In this document: piece after piece, positions 8,272-17,189 of the stretch | Position numbering within the stretch: position 1 is the first letter of the stretch | Layout: every line of letters starts with the position of its first letter | Position numbers and translations under genes: made by a program | The notes under the pieces: model-generated | What the model was told of the DNA's origin: nothing | Databases searched by the model: none | What the model saw: only the letters and a program-made list of their open reading frames with translations | Assembly (NCBI RefSeq): GCF_040250305.1 | Contig: NZ_CP158190.1 | Span: forward strand, 5,302,001-5,366,000 | DNA length: 64,000 nucleotides | Direction: 5' to 3' | Source of the DNA: Peribacillus frigoritolerans | Lineage (GTDB): Bacteria > Bacillota > Bacilli > Bacillales > DSM-1321

Positions 8272-9330
8272 TCATGGCTTGTTTTTAAAGTTGAGCATCT
8301 TGAGCAACGGCTGGTAGTTTGAATTGACCAAACCAATTTTCTCCACAAAAATCTCTATGATCAGCAGAAGTCCCGTTACAAGGATCAATGCTCCCCACAT
8401 CGTTGCAAATGAGAAGATTATGGCTGCTAAACCAAAGCAAGCAGCTAAAGCGTAAATGAGCAAGACAGTCTGTTTATGAGTGAATCCCAAATTTATCAAA
8501 CAGTGATGTAAATGGGATTTATCAGCAGCCGAAATCGGCTGTTTATTGACGAGCCTGCGGATGATCGCGAAAAATGTATCCGAAATGGGAACACCCAAAA
8601 TGATGATCGGTACAATCAATGAAATCATGGTAACGTTTTTAAACCCTAGCAGGGACAGGACGGCAATGATGTAACCTAAGAATAATGCGCCTGTATCTCC
8701 CATGAAAATCTTTGCCGGATGGAAGTTATATTTCAAAAAGCCAAGAGTGCTTCCAATCACGATCAATGCGACCATGGCAACAAATAGGTCCCCTTTAATG
8801 AGGGCCATAGTTGCAATTGTCACTAATGCGATCGTTGAGACACCGCCTGCAAGACCATCCAGTCCATCTATCAGGTTAATTGCATTAATGATGCTGACTA
8901 TCCACAAAATGGTGATCGGTATACTTAAAACACCAAATTCAAGTGTATCGGTAAAGAACGGTAAATTGATGAATTCCACTTCAAGACCGCCCCATAATAC
9001 GATGATGAGGGCAGCCAAAACCTGGCCCAGGAATTTGGGTGCAGCTCTTAATTCAAAAATATCATCAGCCATCCCGATCAAAATGATGACAAGGGCTCCT
9101 ACCAGAAGGGGCAGCTGCTCCCCAAAATCATCCATGAAAAGCAAGTAGGTAATGAAAAAACTCAAAAATATAGCTAAACCGCCCATACGCGGCATAATTT
9201 TACTATGCACTTTTCGCTCATTCGGTTTATCGGTAGCTCCTAACTTAAAGGCCAGCTTTCCGACAAAAGGAGTCAAAAAAATGGATAATAAAAAGGCTAC
9301 CAACAAGGCCCCTATTAACATCAAGAACAT
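8272..9330 (-). CDS. tagO: Undecaprenyl-phosphate N-acetylglucosaminyl-1-phosphate transferase TagO
   Basis: This enzyme commits UDP-GlcNAc to wall teichoic acid and other undecaprenyl-linked polymers. It is a polytopic membrane protein of the MraY/WecA family with about 10-11 helices. Signature pieces are DKPNERKVHSKIMPRMGG near the N-terminus, DDIFELRAAPK, NAINLIDGLDGLAGG, FHPAKIFMGDTGAL, and SAADKSHLHHCLINLGF near the C-terminus. ATG at 9330 is preferred over an upstream in-frame TTG at 9345 because GAGGTGG lies six bases before the ATG. Downstream polysaccharide and tag genes would all depend on its product. Confidence 0.94.
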   Translation of the reverse strand: MFLMLIGALLVAFLLSIFLTPFVGKLAFKLGATDKPNERKVHSKIMPRMGGLAIFLSFFITYLLFMDDFGEQLPLLVGALVIILIGMADDIFELRAAPKFLGQVLAALIIVLWGGLEVEFINLPFFTDTLEFGVLSIPITILWIVSIINAINLIDGLDGLAGGVSTIALVTIATMALIKGDLFVAMVALIVIGSTLGFLKYNFHPAKIFMGDTGALFLGYIIAVLSLLGFKNVTMISLIVPIIILGVPISDTFFAIIRRLVNKQPISAADKSHLHHCLINLGFTHKQTVLLIYALAACFGLAAIIFSFATMWGALILVTGLLLIIEIFVEKIGLVNSNYQPLLKMLNFKNKP

Positions 9331-9407
9331 CAAGAACCACCTCAATTCAACTAAAAATCTAATACCCGTAACCGATCTATAAGAAAACCTATATATAAAT
9401 GCTTATT

Positions 9408-10511
9408 TTAATTTTTCATCCTCAAATAAACATTATATACGTTATTGGCTAAAATCTCTATAGAAAAGTTGTTTTTTGCAAATTTTTGTAAATCCATCCC
9501 TATCTTTGTCAGGTCCCCGGATTTTTTTAATTTTAACGCATTGCAGATGGCCAATTTCAGCTGTTCGACATTGCCGATATCCGTTATCCAGCCCTTGCTT
9601 CGATCGGGAATCAATTCCTTTACACCGCCGACATCACTTGTGATTGCCGGAAGACCCGATCTTGCTCCTTCAAGTAAAACCAGTGGAAAACTTTCACTTA
9701 AGGAAGTCAATAGTGTGATGTCCCCCAATGGGTAGATTCGATCTAAATCTTCACGATACCCTAAAAAGTGCACGTGATCGGATAATCCCTTTTCCGTGAC
9801 CATCTCTTCCAAAGCCGATCTCCTGCTCCCATCCCCTGCAAGCAGCAGCTTTACATGGGGGAATTCCGATACCACTTCACTTAATGCCGCAAAAGCAAAT
9901 TCATGACCTTTCACACGTTCAAGCCTTGCTGGCATGATGATGATGAAATCCTCTTGCCCAAACCCGAAATCTTCTCTTTGAAACGGGAAAGGCAGTTCCT
10001 TTTCAAAGTCAATTCCGTTTAGGATCTTTGTTATTTTGGACGGATGGATTCCTTGGTCAATCAAGTCCTGCTTAAAGCGGTCTGAAACCGCCAGTATATG
10101 ATCGGCATATTGAAATGACCTTACATGAAGGCCCGTATACAATTTTCCTTTTACACCCTGCCCTAAAAAGTCATGTTGAGGTGAACTGTGAACAGTAAGA
10201 AGCCAAGGGCATTTAATGAAGCGCTTAATAAAGGCCCCATATATATTCGCCCGCGGACCATGTGTATGGATGATGTCTATATTATTTAGACGGATAAAGT
10301 CCCTTAAAGGTTTCAAAATTGAAAGGTCATATTTGGAATGTTGCTTGAAAAGTTCGGTTTGTATCCCGGAGGACATGGCCCGCCGGTATAGTTCACCATT
10401 TTCAAATACACCAAGCAAACACTCCTCTTTATTCAATTGGTTCAGTAAGGACATAATATGAAACATACCGCCGCCAGTTTCATTACCGGCGTTTAAATGC
10501 AAGATCCTCAT
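9408..10511 (-). CDS. Glycosyltransferase family 4 (GT-B fold)
   Basis: About 367 residues, cytoplasmic, GT4-like. The N-terminal domain opens with ILHLNAGNETGGGMFHI and contains IDIIHTHGPRANIYGAFIKR. The C-terminal donor-binding domain has IIMPARLERVKGHEFAFAAL, LAGDGSRRSALEE, HFLGYREDLDRIYPLGD and the ExFPLVLLEGARSGLPAITSDVGG signature. It probably adds a sugar to an undecaprenyl-linked intermediate; donor and acceptor are unknown. ATG at 10511 follows AAGGAG by eight bases. It is 18 bp after the TagA-like gene, so the two are an operon. Confidence 0.88.
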   Translation of the reverse strand: MRILHLNAGNETGGGMFHIMSLLNQLNKEECLLGVFENGELYRRAMSSGIQTELFKQHSKYDLSILKPLRDFIRLNNIDIIHTHGPRANIYGAFIKRFIKCPWLLTVHSSPQHDFLGQGVKGKLYTGLHVRSFQYADHILAVSDRFKQDLIDQGIHPSKITKILNGIDFEKELPFPFQREDFGFGQEDFIIIMPARLERVKGHEFAFAALSEVVSEFPHVKLLLAGDGSRRSALEEMVTEKGLSDHVHFLGYREDLDRIYPLGDITLLTSLSESFPLVLLEGARSGLPAITSDVGGVKELIPDRSKGWITDIGNVEQLKLAICNALKLKKSGDLTKIGMDLQKFAKNNFSIEILANNVYNVYLRMKN

Positions 10512-10529
10512 CCAGTCCACTCCTTATGT

Positions 10530-11273
10530 TCAGGAACGCTGCACCGATTTCCTCAACCGCCTAACCTTTAATACGAATCTTGGCAGCGCAAGCATCCGTT
10601 TCCACCGTGAAGGTTGCTGGATAAGTCGGTACAACCATTCAAGACGCATCTTTTGCCAGAAAACCGGGGCGCGGTTCACCTTACCCGCAAGGACATCAAA
10701 GCTTCCCCCAACCCCCATGAATAACCCCTTATTGAAAAATGCATAGTGCCTGGAAACCCATTTTTCCTGCCTAGGGAACCCCAATGCAGTCAAAATGATG
10801 TCAGGTTCAAGTTCCGCTATCGACTTAGGCAGGGTATCATCCTTGATATCAATGTAACCATGGTTGTATCCCACCAACTCGAGACCCGGGTATAGTTCTT
10901 TTACTTTCAGGGCCGCCGCTTCAATCACGTTTTCCTCCGCCCCAAGCAGGTATACCTTCAGCGCTTTTTCATCAGCGACCCGAAATAATTCATTCATCAA
11001 GTCGAATCCTGTAATCCGCTCTTGTAAAGGTTGATTTAGCCATTTAGAGGCCATAATAATACCAACGCCATCAGGAGTGATGTAATCAGCCGATAAAATG
11101 ATGTCTTTATAACCCTGATGTTCATTTGCATACTCGACTATTTCCGGATTTGCCGTAACGACAAACGTTTTTTCCTGATTCATCAATCTTGGATATATCA
11201 TTCCATTCATGAATTCATCCATATTGCTATCAATGAATGGTATGGATAGTATCTCAACAAACTTTTCTGTCAT
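10530..11273 (-). CDS. tagA: WecG/TagA/CpsF family glycosyltransferase (TagA-like)
   Basis: A 247-residue GT26 enzyme. TagA transfers ManNAc onto GlcNAc-PP-undecaprenol, the second step of the teichoic acid linkage unit (family knowledge). Recognisable stretches are FVVTANPEIVEYAN, ADYITPDGVGIIMASKWL, ERITGFDLMNELF with the proposed catalytic Asp, VYLLGAEENVIEAA, ILTALGFPRQEKW, and GVGGSFDVLAGKVNRAPVFWQKMRLEWLYRLIQQPSRWKR-type C-terminus. Because it sits with a GT4 and opposite polymerase/flippase genes rather than next to tagB, it could instead serve a TagA-primed secondary polymer. Family assignment is firm; the exact pathway is inferred. Confidence 0.88.
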   Translation of the reverse strand: MTEKFVEILSIPFIDSNMDEFMNGMIYPRLMNQEKTFVVTANPEIVEYANEHQGYKDIILSADYITPDGVGIIMASKWLNQPLQERITGFDLMNELFRVADEKALKVYLLGAEENVIEAAALKVKELYPGLELVGYNHGYIDIKDDTLPKSIAELEPDIILTALGFPRQEKWVSRHYAFFNKGLFMGVGGSFDVLAGKVNRAPVFWQKMRLEWLYRLIQQPSRWKRMLALPRFVLKVRRLRKSVQRS

Positions 11274-11384
11274 TTCACTTCAGCCTTTCATATGTACTAT
11301 ACATCTAAAGGGTGGGGTATTATTCAAGAAATTTTTTCATACACATCATAGAACGTGATTTTGGATTCAAAGGTGGTTAATCAA

Positions 11385-12815
11385 TTGAAGTTTATAGAAA
11401 AACAATCGTTACCCATTCTATTACTGTGCCTGCTCGTCCCATCGGCAGTGCCTCACCCTATCGCCGGTTACATGACAACGGCGTTGATGCTCGTTTTTAT
11501 CGGTATAAATAAAAAAAACCTGTTATTAATTCTATTCATTTATTTCCCTGCCCGTCCCTTATTGATGGAACTGAATAGCGGCTTAACCTATACAGGTGAC
11601 CTGATCATCCTCACCTTATTCGTTTCTTTGCTTATTGAAAGATTTAAAAAGAACGAATGGCAATTTTCGAAATATCATTTTACTGCGCCATTTTGGTTGT
11701 TTTGTTTAATTGGCGCTGCAGCTGCACTCATGAACGGAGTGGGAATCCTCCCCATCCTTTTTGAACTTCGTGCATTGCTTATTACATTCTTGCTTCTTTA
11801 CATTATCGGTGAATTAAATCTAGAAAGAAAGGATATCTTTCGCTTTTTGAAGGTTATCCTAATATTTACAATCTTACTTTGCCTCCATGGCATAGTGGAG
11901 AAAATCTTTTTACGCACGATCCTGCTTCCACACACATGGGAAATGTGGAATCTTTCTCCAACAAACCGGATGAGGATTTATGGAGCACCTGCCAATCCCA
12001 ATGTATTCGCCTTATTCTTAAGCATCCAGTTATTCCTTAGTTTCTTTCTATTTCAGTCGCTGAAAAAATATAAATGGATCGTCTTTCTCGCTGCCATCCT
12101 GCTTTCCGGAACGTTACTGCTTACCTATTCGCGGGGCACGATGATTGCATTCGGGTTCGCGGCGCTTGTCTTTATAATATGGACCAGAAATAAACCATTT
12201 CTCAAATATGCTGTAGGAGCATTTTGTCTCGGCCTGCTTCTTATTTATTACCCAGTTTTATTTGCATCAAGTAAAGTGGAGGTATCCGCATCGATTCCCA
12301 TGGAAAATGTGATAATCGGCAGCACCCCCTCTACTGAAAACGAACATGCCCTCTCCAATCGTTTTTCAGATATGTTCTCTGATAAGACTCTGCACCAAAG
12401 TACAGAGTGGGGCCGTTTATATGTCCTAATCAAGGGAATTGAAATTTTCAAAGATCACCCGATAATCGGTACAGGGTTAGCAACCTTCGGAGATTCTGCC
12501 ACACTATCCTTTTCCTCACCAATTTATCAGGAATACCAAATTGGTGAAAGGATGTATACCGATAATCAATATATCCAGATTCTGGTCCAAACTGGTGTGC
12601 TGGGCTTTCTTGCGGTTCTTGCATTCATCTTTTTAACCTGCCGTACAATCCTGAAATCAGGAAAAGGCACTTTGGCAGCGTTCACCATCTGCCTGATGTT
12701 GGCCGCATTATTAGCAGGACTTTTCTACAATATTCTCGAAGATAAAACGTTTACGCTGATATTTTATAGTTGTTTAGGATTCTGTTTACAGAAGGACATC
12801 ATTTTAAAGGATTGA
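11385..12815 (+). CDS. O-antigen ligase/polymerase-like membrane protein
   Basis: About 476 residues with some 11-12 predicted transmembrane helices and a large extracellular loop (about 300-370) before the last helices, the pattern of Wzy polymerases and WaaL ligases. The PANPNVFALFL and TYSRGTMIAFG segments and GTGLATFGD motif fit the O-antigen_lig (Wzy_C) domain. It probably polymerises or ligates repeat units on the outer face of the membrane, as TuaE does for teichuronic acid. TTG at 11385 is chosen because AGGTGG lies eight bases upstream; the in-frame GTG at 11355 has no such site. It is followed after 4 bp by the flippase gene. Confidence 0.82.
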   Translation: MKFIEKQSLPILLLCLLVPSAVPHPIAGYMTTALMLVFIGINKKNLLLILFIYFPARPLLMELNSGLTYTGDLIILTLFVSLLIERFKKNEWQFSKYHFTAPFWLFCLIGAAAALMNGVGILPILFELRALLITFLLLYIIGELNLERKDIFRFLKVILIFTILLCLHGIVEKIFLRTILLPHTWEMWNLSPTNRMRIYGAPANPNVFALFLSIQLFLSFFLFQSLKKYKWIVFLAAILLSGTLLLTYSRGTMIAFGFAALVFIIWTRNKPFLKYAVGAFCLGLLLIYYPVLFASSKVEVSASIPMENVIIGSTPSTENEHALSNRFSDMFSDKTLHQSTEWGRLYVLIKGIEIFKDHPIIGTGLATFGDSATLSFSSPIYQEYQIGERMYTDNQYIQILVQTGVLGFLAVLAFIFLTCRTILKSGKGTLAAFTICLMLAALLAGLFYNILEDKTFTLIFYSCLGFCLQKDIILKD

Positions 12816-12819
12816 AAAT

Positions 12820-14346
12820 ATGCCTACTCTTTCACATGTCATTAAATCGGTCGGGCTCGTCACCATTATTGCAGCCATTGGAAAAGTCCTCGGATTCGGG
12901 CGGGAATCGATCATAGCCGCCTATTTCGGGGCATCATCGATGGCAGATGTTTTTTTCGTGGCAAGCCTCATACCAACCATTCTTTTTACGGCTCTCGGCA
13001 GCGGTCTTCAGGCCGGCGTTATTCCCATTTACTTGGAAAAGAAGGCGGATAACCCTTTGAAAGCTGATGAATTCATCAGTGTTTTAGGTTCTTTCTTTAT
13101 GCTGGTAGCCGCAGTCATGACCATTGCCTGCATGCTTTTCATAAAGCCGCTCGTCTTGTTGACGGCCCCGGGTTTCTCTGATTCGGAGCTGGCCCTGACG
13201 GAGTCACTTACCCGGATCATGCTGCCAAGTTTACTATTTTTCACGCTTTCTTACATGGCGACGGGGGTTCTCAATGCGAATAAGCGCTTTATTCTGCCGG
13301 CCCTCACTTCCACTGCACAAAACACGGTCATTATCGGAGCCACCATTCTGTTCGCTGCTCCGTTTGGGATTGAAGGCTTGGCTTGGGGATTTGTGTTCGG
13401 TGCAGCAAGCCAGTTCCTTATTCAATACCCATCATTGAAGCAGTACGGAATCCGGCCCATCGTCTCTTTCCTGCCTCATAAACGGCAGATCGCACAAACA
13501 CTGTGCACCTTTTATCCAATCATTATCGCCGCTTTGGCGATCCAGTTGAATAGTGTCGTCGATCGGATTATTGCGACCTCGCTCGAAACCGGAAGCGTAT
13601 CGGCCCTGAACTATGCGAATCGCCTGCTGTGGCTGCCATTAAGCATTGTCCTCACGCCGCTGATTACCGTATTGTACCCTTCAATCGTCGAGCGCGCGCT
13701 TATAGGCTATCAATCTTTCCTTAATTTGACCTTAAAGGGGTTGAAATCGCTGTTATTTTTAGCGATTCCGTTCATGGTCGTCATGTTAATCAGCGGAAAC
13801 AGCTTAATCACTCTGGCTTTCCAACGCGGGGCTTTCGATGCTTCAGCAACCGAAATGACTTATAGGGCATTCATCTTTTATTCAGCTTGCCTCCCGTTCT
13901 TTGCACTGAGGGATTATTTGATGAACGCCTTCTACGCCTTGAAGAAAACGAAAGTGGCGATGTATTCCTGCCTGATTGCCGTATTGCTTAACGTCCTGCT
14001 CAGCTGGGTCCTATCACGTTATCTCGGCGTCGGTGGAATCGCTTTAGCATCGGGTATTTCCATGCTCCTGCAATCTCTCTACCTTTTCGTCTATCTATGG
14101 CTGAAGACAGCAAGAGCGGACAAGGCCGCTTTCAGGGATGTTTTTCAGGAAAGCAGCAAGCTTACCATCATCGGAGCCATCATTTACGGAATGGCTCTCT
14201 GGATCCACCCGCTTACCCTAAAGTTGCCCATCATCATGGAATTAGTGATCATCTCGCTGCTGGTATTCGGATTATATCTCGCATTATCCACTCTTTTTAA
14301 AGTAAGCAGCTTGCAAGCGCTGAAAAGGATCAGATCATCAAATTAA
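12820..14346 (+). CDS. MurJ/MviN-type polyprenyl-linked oligosaccharide flippase
   Basis: A 508-residue polytopic protein of the MOP superfamily with about 14 helices. The N-terminus KVLGFGRESIIAAYFGAS is the MurJ/MviN signature, and LNSVVDRIIATSLETGSVSALNYANRL and FQRGAFDASATEMT are typical internal pieces. The family flips undecaprenyl-linked sugars across the membrane. In a cluster with a polymerase and glycosyltransferases, the likely substrate is a surface polysaccharide unit rather than lipid II; this is inference from context. It lies four bases after the polymerase-like gene and 24 before the next glycosyltransferase, so the three form an operon. Confidence 0.87.
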   Translation: MPTLSHVIKSVGLVTIIAAIGKVLGFGRESIIAAYFGASSMADVFFVASLIPTILFTALGSGLQAGVIPIYLEKKADNPLKADEFISVLGSFFMLVAAVMTIACMLFIKPLVLLTAPGFSDSELALTESLTRIMLPSLLFFTLSYMATGVLNANKRFILPALTSTAQNTVIIGATILFAAPFGIEGLAWGFVFGAASQFLIQYPSLKQYGIRPIVSFLPHKRQIAQTLCTFYPIIIAALAIQLNSVVDRIIATSLETGSVSALNYANRLLWLPLSIVLTPLITVLYPSIVERALIGYQSFLNLTLKGLKSLLFLAIPFMVVMLISGNSLITLAFQRGAFDASATEMTYRAFIFYSACLPFFALRDYLMNAFYALKKTKVAMYSCLIAVLLNVLLSWVLSRYLGVGGIALASGISMLLQSLYLFVYLWLKTARADKAAFRDVFQESSKLTIIGAIIYGMALWIHPLTLKLPIIMELVIISLLVFGLYLALSTLFKVSSLQALKRIRSSN

Positions 14347-14370
14347 TGCAATAGAAGAAGGAGTGCTACT

Positions 14371-15537
14371 ATGGACATTTTAATCACAACGATTTTCAAC
14401 TACCCTCATGAAGGAGGGCTATCGAGTCATATCACTACGTTAAAAAAGGGGTTAATGTCACGGGGACATCATGTGGACATATTATCTTTCTCTCAATTAC
14501 CCCCTTTCAAGAGGAAGATGCTCGCCCAGGCCCCAGGATTTTTATTAAATAAAGTAAAACAGGGGAGCGGCCAGCTTTTCAATGACCGGCAACGCCAAAA
14601 ATTATTGGCTTCATCTATTAAAGCCTTGAAAAAGAACTATGATGTCATTAATGCTCAAGACATTTTCGCAACGCTTGCCTCCATCGAATCCGGGATACCG
14701 ACGGTACAAACCGTCCATGGGTATTATTCATTCGAGGCAGTCAGCAGGGGCGCCCTTCTTCCGGACAGTGAAGAAGATTTGACCATTCGCGAACTAGAAA
14801 GAAAAGCATATCAGTCCGCTGCAAAAGTAGTGACGGTCGATCAAAGGATCAAAGACTATATCAATCACTTGGCACATATAGAGGCGGATACGATCAAGAA
14901 CTTCATTGACGTGTCTGCTTTCAAACCGGAAAGAGCAAAGCGGGAGCAAACTCGCCGGGACTTTCAAATACCTCTACATAAAAAGATGCTTTTCGTTCCG
15001 AGAAGAATGACGGAAAAGAACGGCGTCATCTACCCGCTTCTTGCTCTGCCGGAGGTGCTGGAAAACCATCCTGAAACAGTATTGGTCTATGCAGGTACGG
15101 GTGAACAGCGAAGCCGGCTTGAGGAAACTGCAGCCAGGATCAAAATATCAGATTCCGTACTTTTTCTCGGTTCAGTGCCGTTCGAGAAAATGCATAACCT
15201 CTATGAAGCATCGGACATCGTACTCATCCCAAGCGTTCATTCCCATGGGGTGGAAGAAGCGACTTCCATTTCTGCTTTAGAAGCGATGAGTTGCCGCTCA
15301 CCCGTCATCGCAAGTGCAATCGGAGGTTTAAAGGAGATTCTCATTGATGGTGAAGATGGTCTGTTAGTAGCTGAAAAAAATGAAGAAGCACTTGCGCAAG
15401 CCATCTCCAACCTGCTTAATGATCCTGAATATGCAGCAAAGTTAGCTACGAAAGCAAGATATAAAATGGAAAGCGAATACTCCCACCTTTCAGCTGCCGA
15501 GCGGTTTGAGAAAGCTTATGATGAAGTGCTTAACTAA
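14371..15537 (+). CDS. Glycosyltransferase family 4
   Basis: A 388-residue GT4 enzyme. The N-terminus ITTIFNYPHEGGLSSHITTLKKGL is the nucleotide-sugar enzyme opening glycine loop. The C-terminal half contains FVPRRMTEKNGVIYPLLAL, YAGTGEQRSRLEE, LFLGSVPFEKMHNLYEASDIVLIPS, and EATSISALEAMSCRSPVIAS, the conserved acidic ExxxxxALEAM donor-binding motif. No membrane segment. It ends the three-gene plus-strand operon and faces tagH across a shared terminator. GAAGGAG lies seven bases before ATG. Substrate unknown. Confidence 0.88.
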   Translation: MDILITTIFNYPHEGGLSSHITTLKKGLMSRGHHVDILSFSQLPPFKRKMLAQAPGFLLNKVKQGSGQLFNDRQRQKLLASSIKALKKNYDVINAQDIFATLASIESGIPTVQTVHGYYSFEAVSRGALLPDSEEDLTIRELERKAYQSAAKVVTVDQRIKDYINHLAHIEADTIKNFIDVSAFKPERAKREQTRRDFQIPLHKKMLFVPRRMTEKNGVIYPLLALPEVLENHPETVLVYAGTGEQRSRLEETAARIKISDSVLFLGSVPFEKMHNLYEASDIVLIPSVHSHGVEEATSISALEAMSCRSPVIASAIGGLKEILIDGEDGLLVAEKNEEALAQAISNLLNDPEYAAKLATKARYKMESEYSHLSAAERFEKAYDEVLN

Positions 15538-15538
15538 A

Positions 15539-15569
15539 AAAAGCAGACCCGAAGCCCGGGTCTGCTTTT
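15539..15569. terminator. Bidirectional terminator between GT4 gene and tagH
   Basis: AAAAGCAGACCC (15539-15550) and GGGTCTGCTTTT (15558-15569) form a perfect 12-bp stem flanked by A and T runs, serving both convergent operons. Confidence 0.92.
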
Positions 15570-15574
15570 CACTT

Positions 15575-16372
15575 TCATACCAGTGCGGAACTGCGCCTTT
15601 TCATTTGTTCTTCACGGTATTTTTTCTGCTCTTTTTTAGACATGGCGTTATATTCTTTCAAGAATGCTTCATATTGTGGCATTACTTCGTTCATGGCACC
15701 GTATGCCTTTAACTCTCCATATTCAAGCCATAAAGCCTTTTGGCAAAATTTCTTCATCTGACCGATTGAATGGCTGACAAAGAACATCGTTTTGCCCTTT
15801 GCCTTAAATTCGTTCATTTTCTCTAAACACTTCTCAGCAAAGTTTTTATCCCCGACTGATAGGGCTTCATCAATAATCAGGATATCTGGATCGATATGCA
15901 CGGAAATCGAGAAACCAAGTCTGGACTTCATCCCGCTTGAGTAGGATTTCACTGGTTGATCAATGAACTTACCAAGCTCTGAAAACTCGATGATCTCAGG
16001 CTCCAGTTCTTTGATCTGATTCTTGTCGAATCCAAGCATCAGCATTTTCAGTTCGATGTTTTCCCTGCCCGTCAATTGATTATTAAGGCCCGATGCAACG
16101 GCAATCAATGCCGGTTTCCCGTTGGTTTGGACATTTCCATCCGTTGGGGGGATAATGCCGGCAATAATATTGGACAAGGTTGATTTCCCGGAACCGTTGA
16201 CACCGACAAATCCGATCACATCACCCTTTTCCGCTTCAAAACTAACATTCCTCAGAGCAAAATACTCTTCTCCATAGCTTTTCGGTAAAAGGAGATCCAA
16301 TAATTTTTCCGAGCTTTTATTATATAATTTATATTTTTTCGTAACGTCTTTGACTATAACCGATTTTTCCAA
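15575..16372 (-). CDS. tagH: Teichoic acid export ABC transporter ATPase TagH
   Basis: A 265-residue ATPase that, with TagG, exports undecaprenyl-linked wall teichoic acid. Walker A is GVNGSGKSTLSNIIAG, the ABC signature is VKSYSSGMKSRLGFS, Walker B is ILIIDEALSVGD, and the H-loop is MFFVSHSIGQMKKF. The protein stops soon after the ABC domain, unlike the roughly 527-residue B. subtilis 168 TagH with its long C-terminal extension; it is the size of Staphylococcus TarH. It follows tagG by 16 bp. Confidence 0.93.
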   Translation of the reverse strand: MEKSVIVKDVTKKYKLYNKSSEKLLDLLLPKSYGEEYFALRNVSFEAEKGDVIGFVGVNGSGKSTLSNIIAGIIPPTDGNVQTNGKPALIAVASGLNNQLTGRENIELKMLMLGFDKNQIKELEPEIIEFSELGKFIDQPVKSYSSGMKSRLGFSISVHIDPDILIIDEALSVGDKNFAEKCLEKMNEFKAKGKTMFFVSHSIGQMKKFCQKALWLEYGELKAYGAMNEVMPQYEAFLKEYNAMSKKEQKKYREEQMKRRSSALV

Positions 16373-16388
16373 ATTTTCTCACTTCCGT

Positions 16389-17186
16389 TTACTTAAAGTC
16401 AACAAAGCGATCTCTAAACCTGACATGCAGCGTGGAACCTATCAAAAACAAGATGATTACGACTGCCCAGAAATAAAGCGTATATTCCCAATGCACTATC
16501 AGGTACCATGATTCCCCCAATAATGAAGCACGATACCCATCCACAATATAATATAGTGGATTCAACTTCATGATATCAGCGATGAGTGGATGATCTTTAG
16601 GATCTATTACCCAAAGGATTGGCGTTAAATAAAACAGTACTTTCATTAAGGACACGATTATATTGTGAACATCACGAATGATGGTCGATAAGGTTGAAGA
16701 AATTAATCCGAATGAAAATAGCAAGGCAACCGTAGCTACGATAAAATACGGCAGTTGTATGATATAAAATGTGGGGAGGTAACCAGTGAAACCTAAAAGT
16801 ATGATAATCACTCCAAGCAGCATAAGATGCTGGTACAGCTTCGCAAAAATGACATAAGTAGGAATGACACTCAGCGGAAAGCTCATCTTGGATACCATAT
16901 TCAGTCGGGAATAGACAGATTTGGATACCTGGGTTGTACTCGCATTAACAAAAAACCAGACAACGATCCCTGCCATCAACCATGGTAGGAATTCCTCTCC
17001 GCGATTAAAGATCCCAAACCCGAATACGAACCAATAGATCGAAATCTGTATCATCGGACTGATGATCTCCCATAGGATTCCTAGATAGTTACTGCTGTTG
17101 GCACTTTTCACCTCATAAACAGACAAACGCCTTGCCAAATAAAAATTATTGATTTGTTCTTTTAAAACGGTCAAAGCTGAACTCAT
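16389..17186 (-). CDS. tagG: Teichoic acid export ABC transporter permease TagG
   Basis: A 265-residue ABC-2 type permease with six predicted helices and the SNYLGILWEIISPMIQISIYW entry segment typical of TagG/RfbA-like polysaccharide exporters. It pairs with TagH to move the completed teichoic acid lipid intermediate across the membrane. It begins three bases after the stop codon of the upstream glycerophosphotransferase, so glycerophosphotransferase-tagG-tagH is one transcription unit. Confidence 0.92.
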   Translation of the reverse strand: MSSALTVLKEQINNFYLARRLSVYEVKSANSSNYLGILWEIISPMIQISIYWFVFGFGIFNRGEEFLPWLMAGIVVWFFVNASTTQVSKSVYSRLNMVSKMSFPLSVIPTYVIFAKLYQHLMLLGVIIILLGFTGYLPTFYIIQLPYFIVATVALLFSFGLISSTLSTIIRDVHNIIVSLMKVLFYLTPILWVIDPKDHPLIADIMKLNPLYYIVDGYRASLLGESWYLIVHWEYTLYFWAVVIILFLIGSTLHVRFRDRFVDFK

Positions 17187-17189
17187 ATA

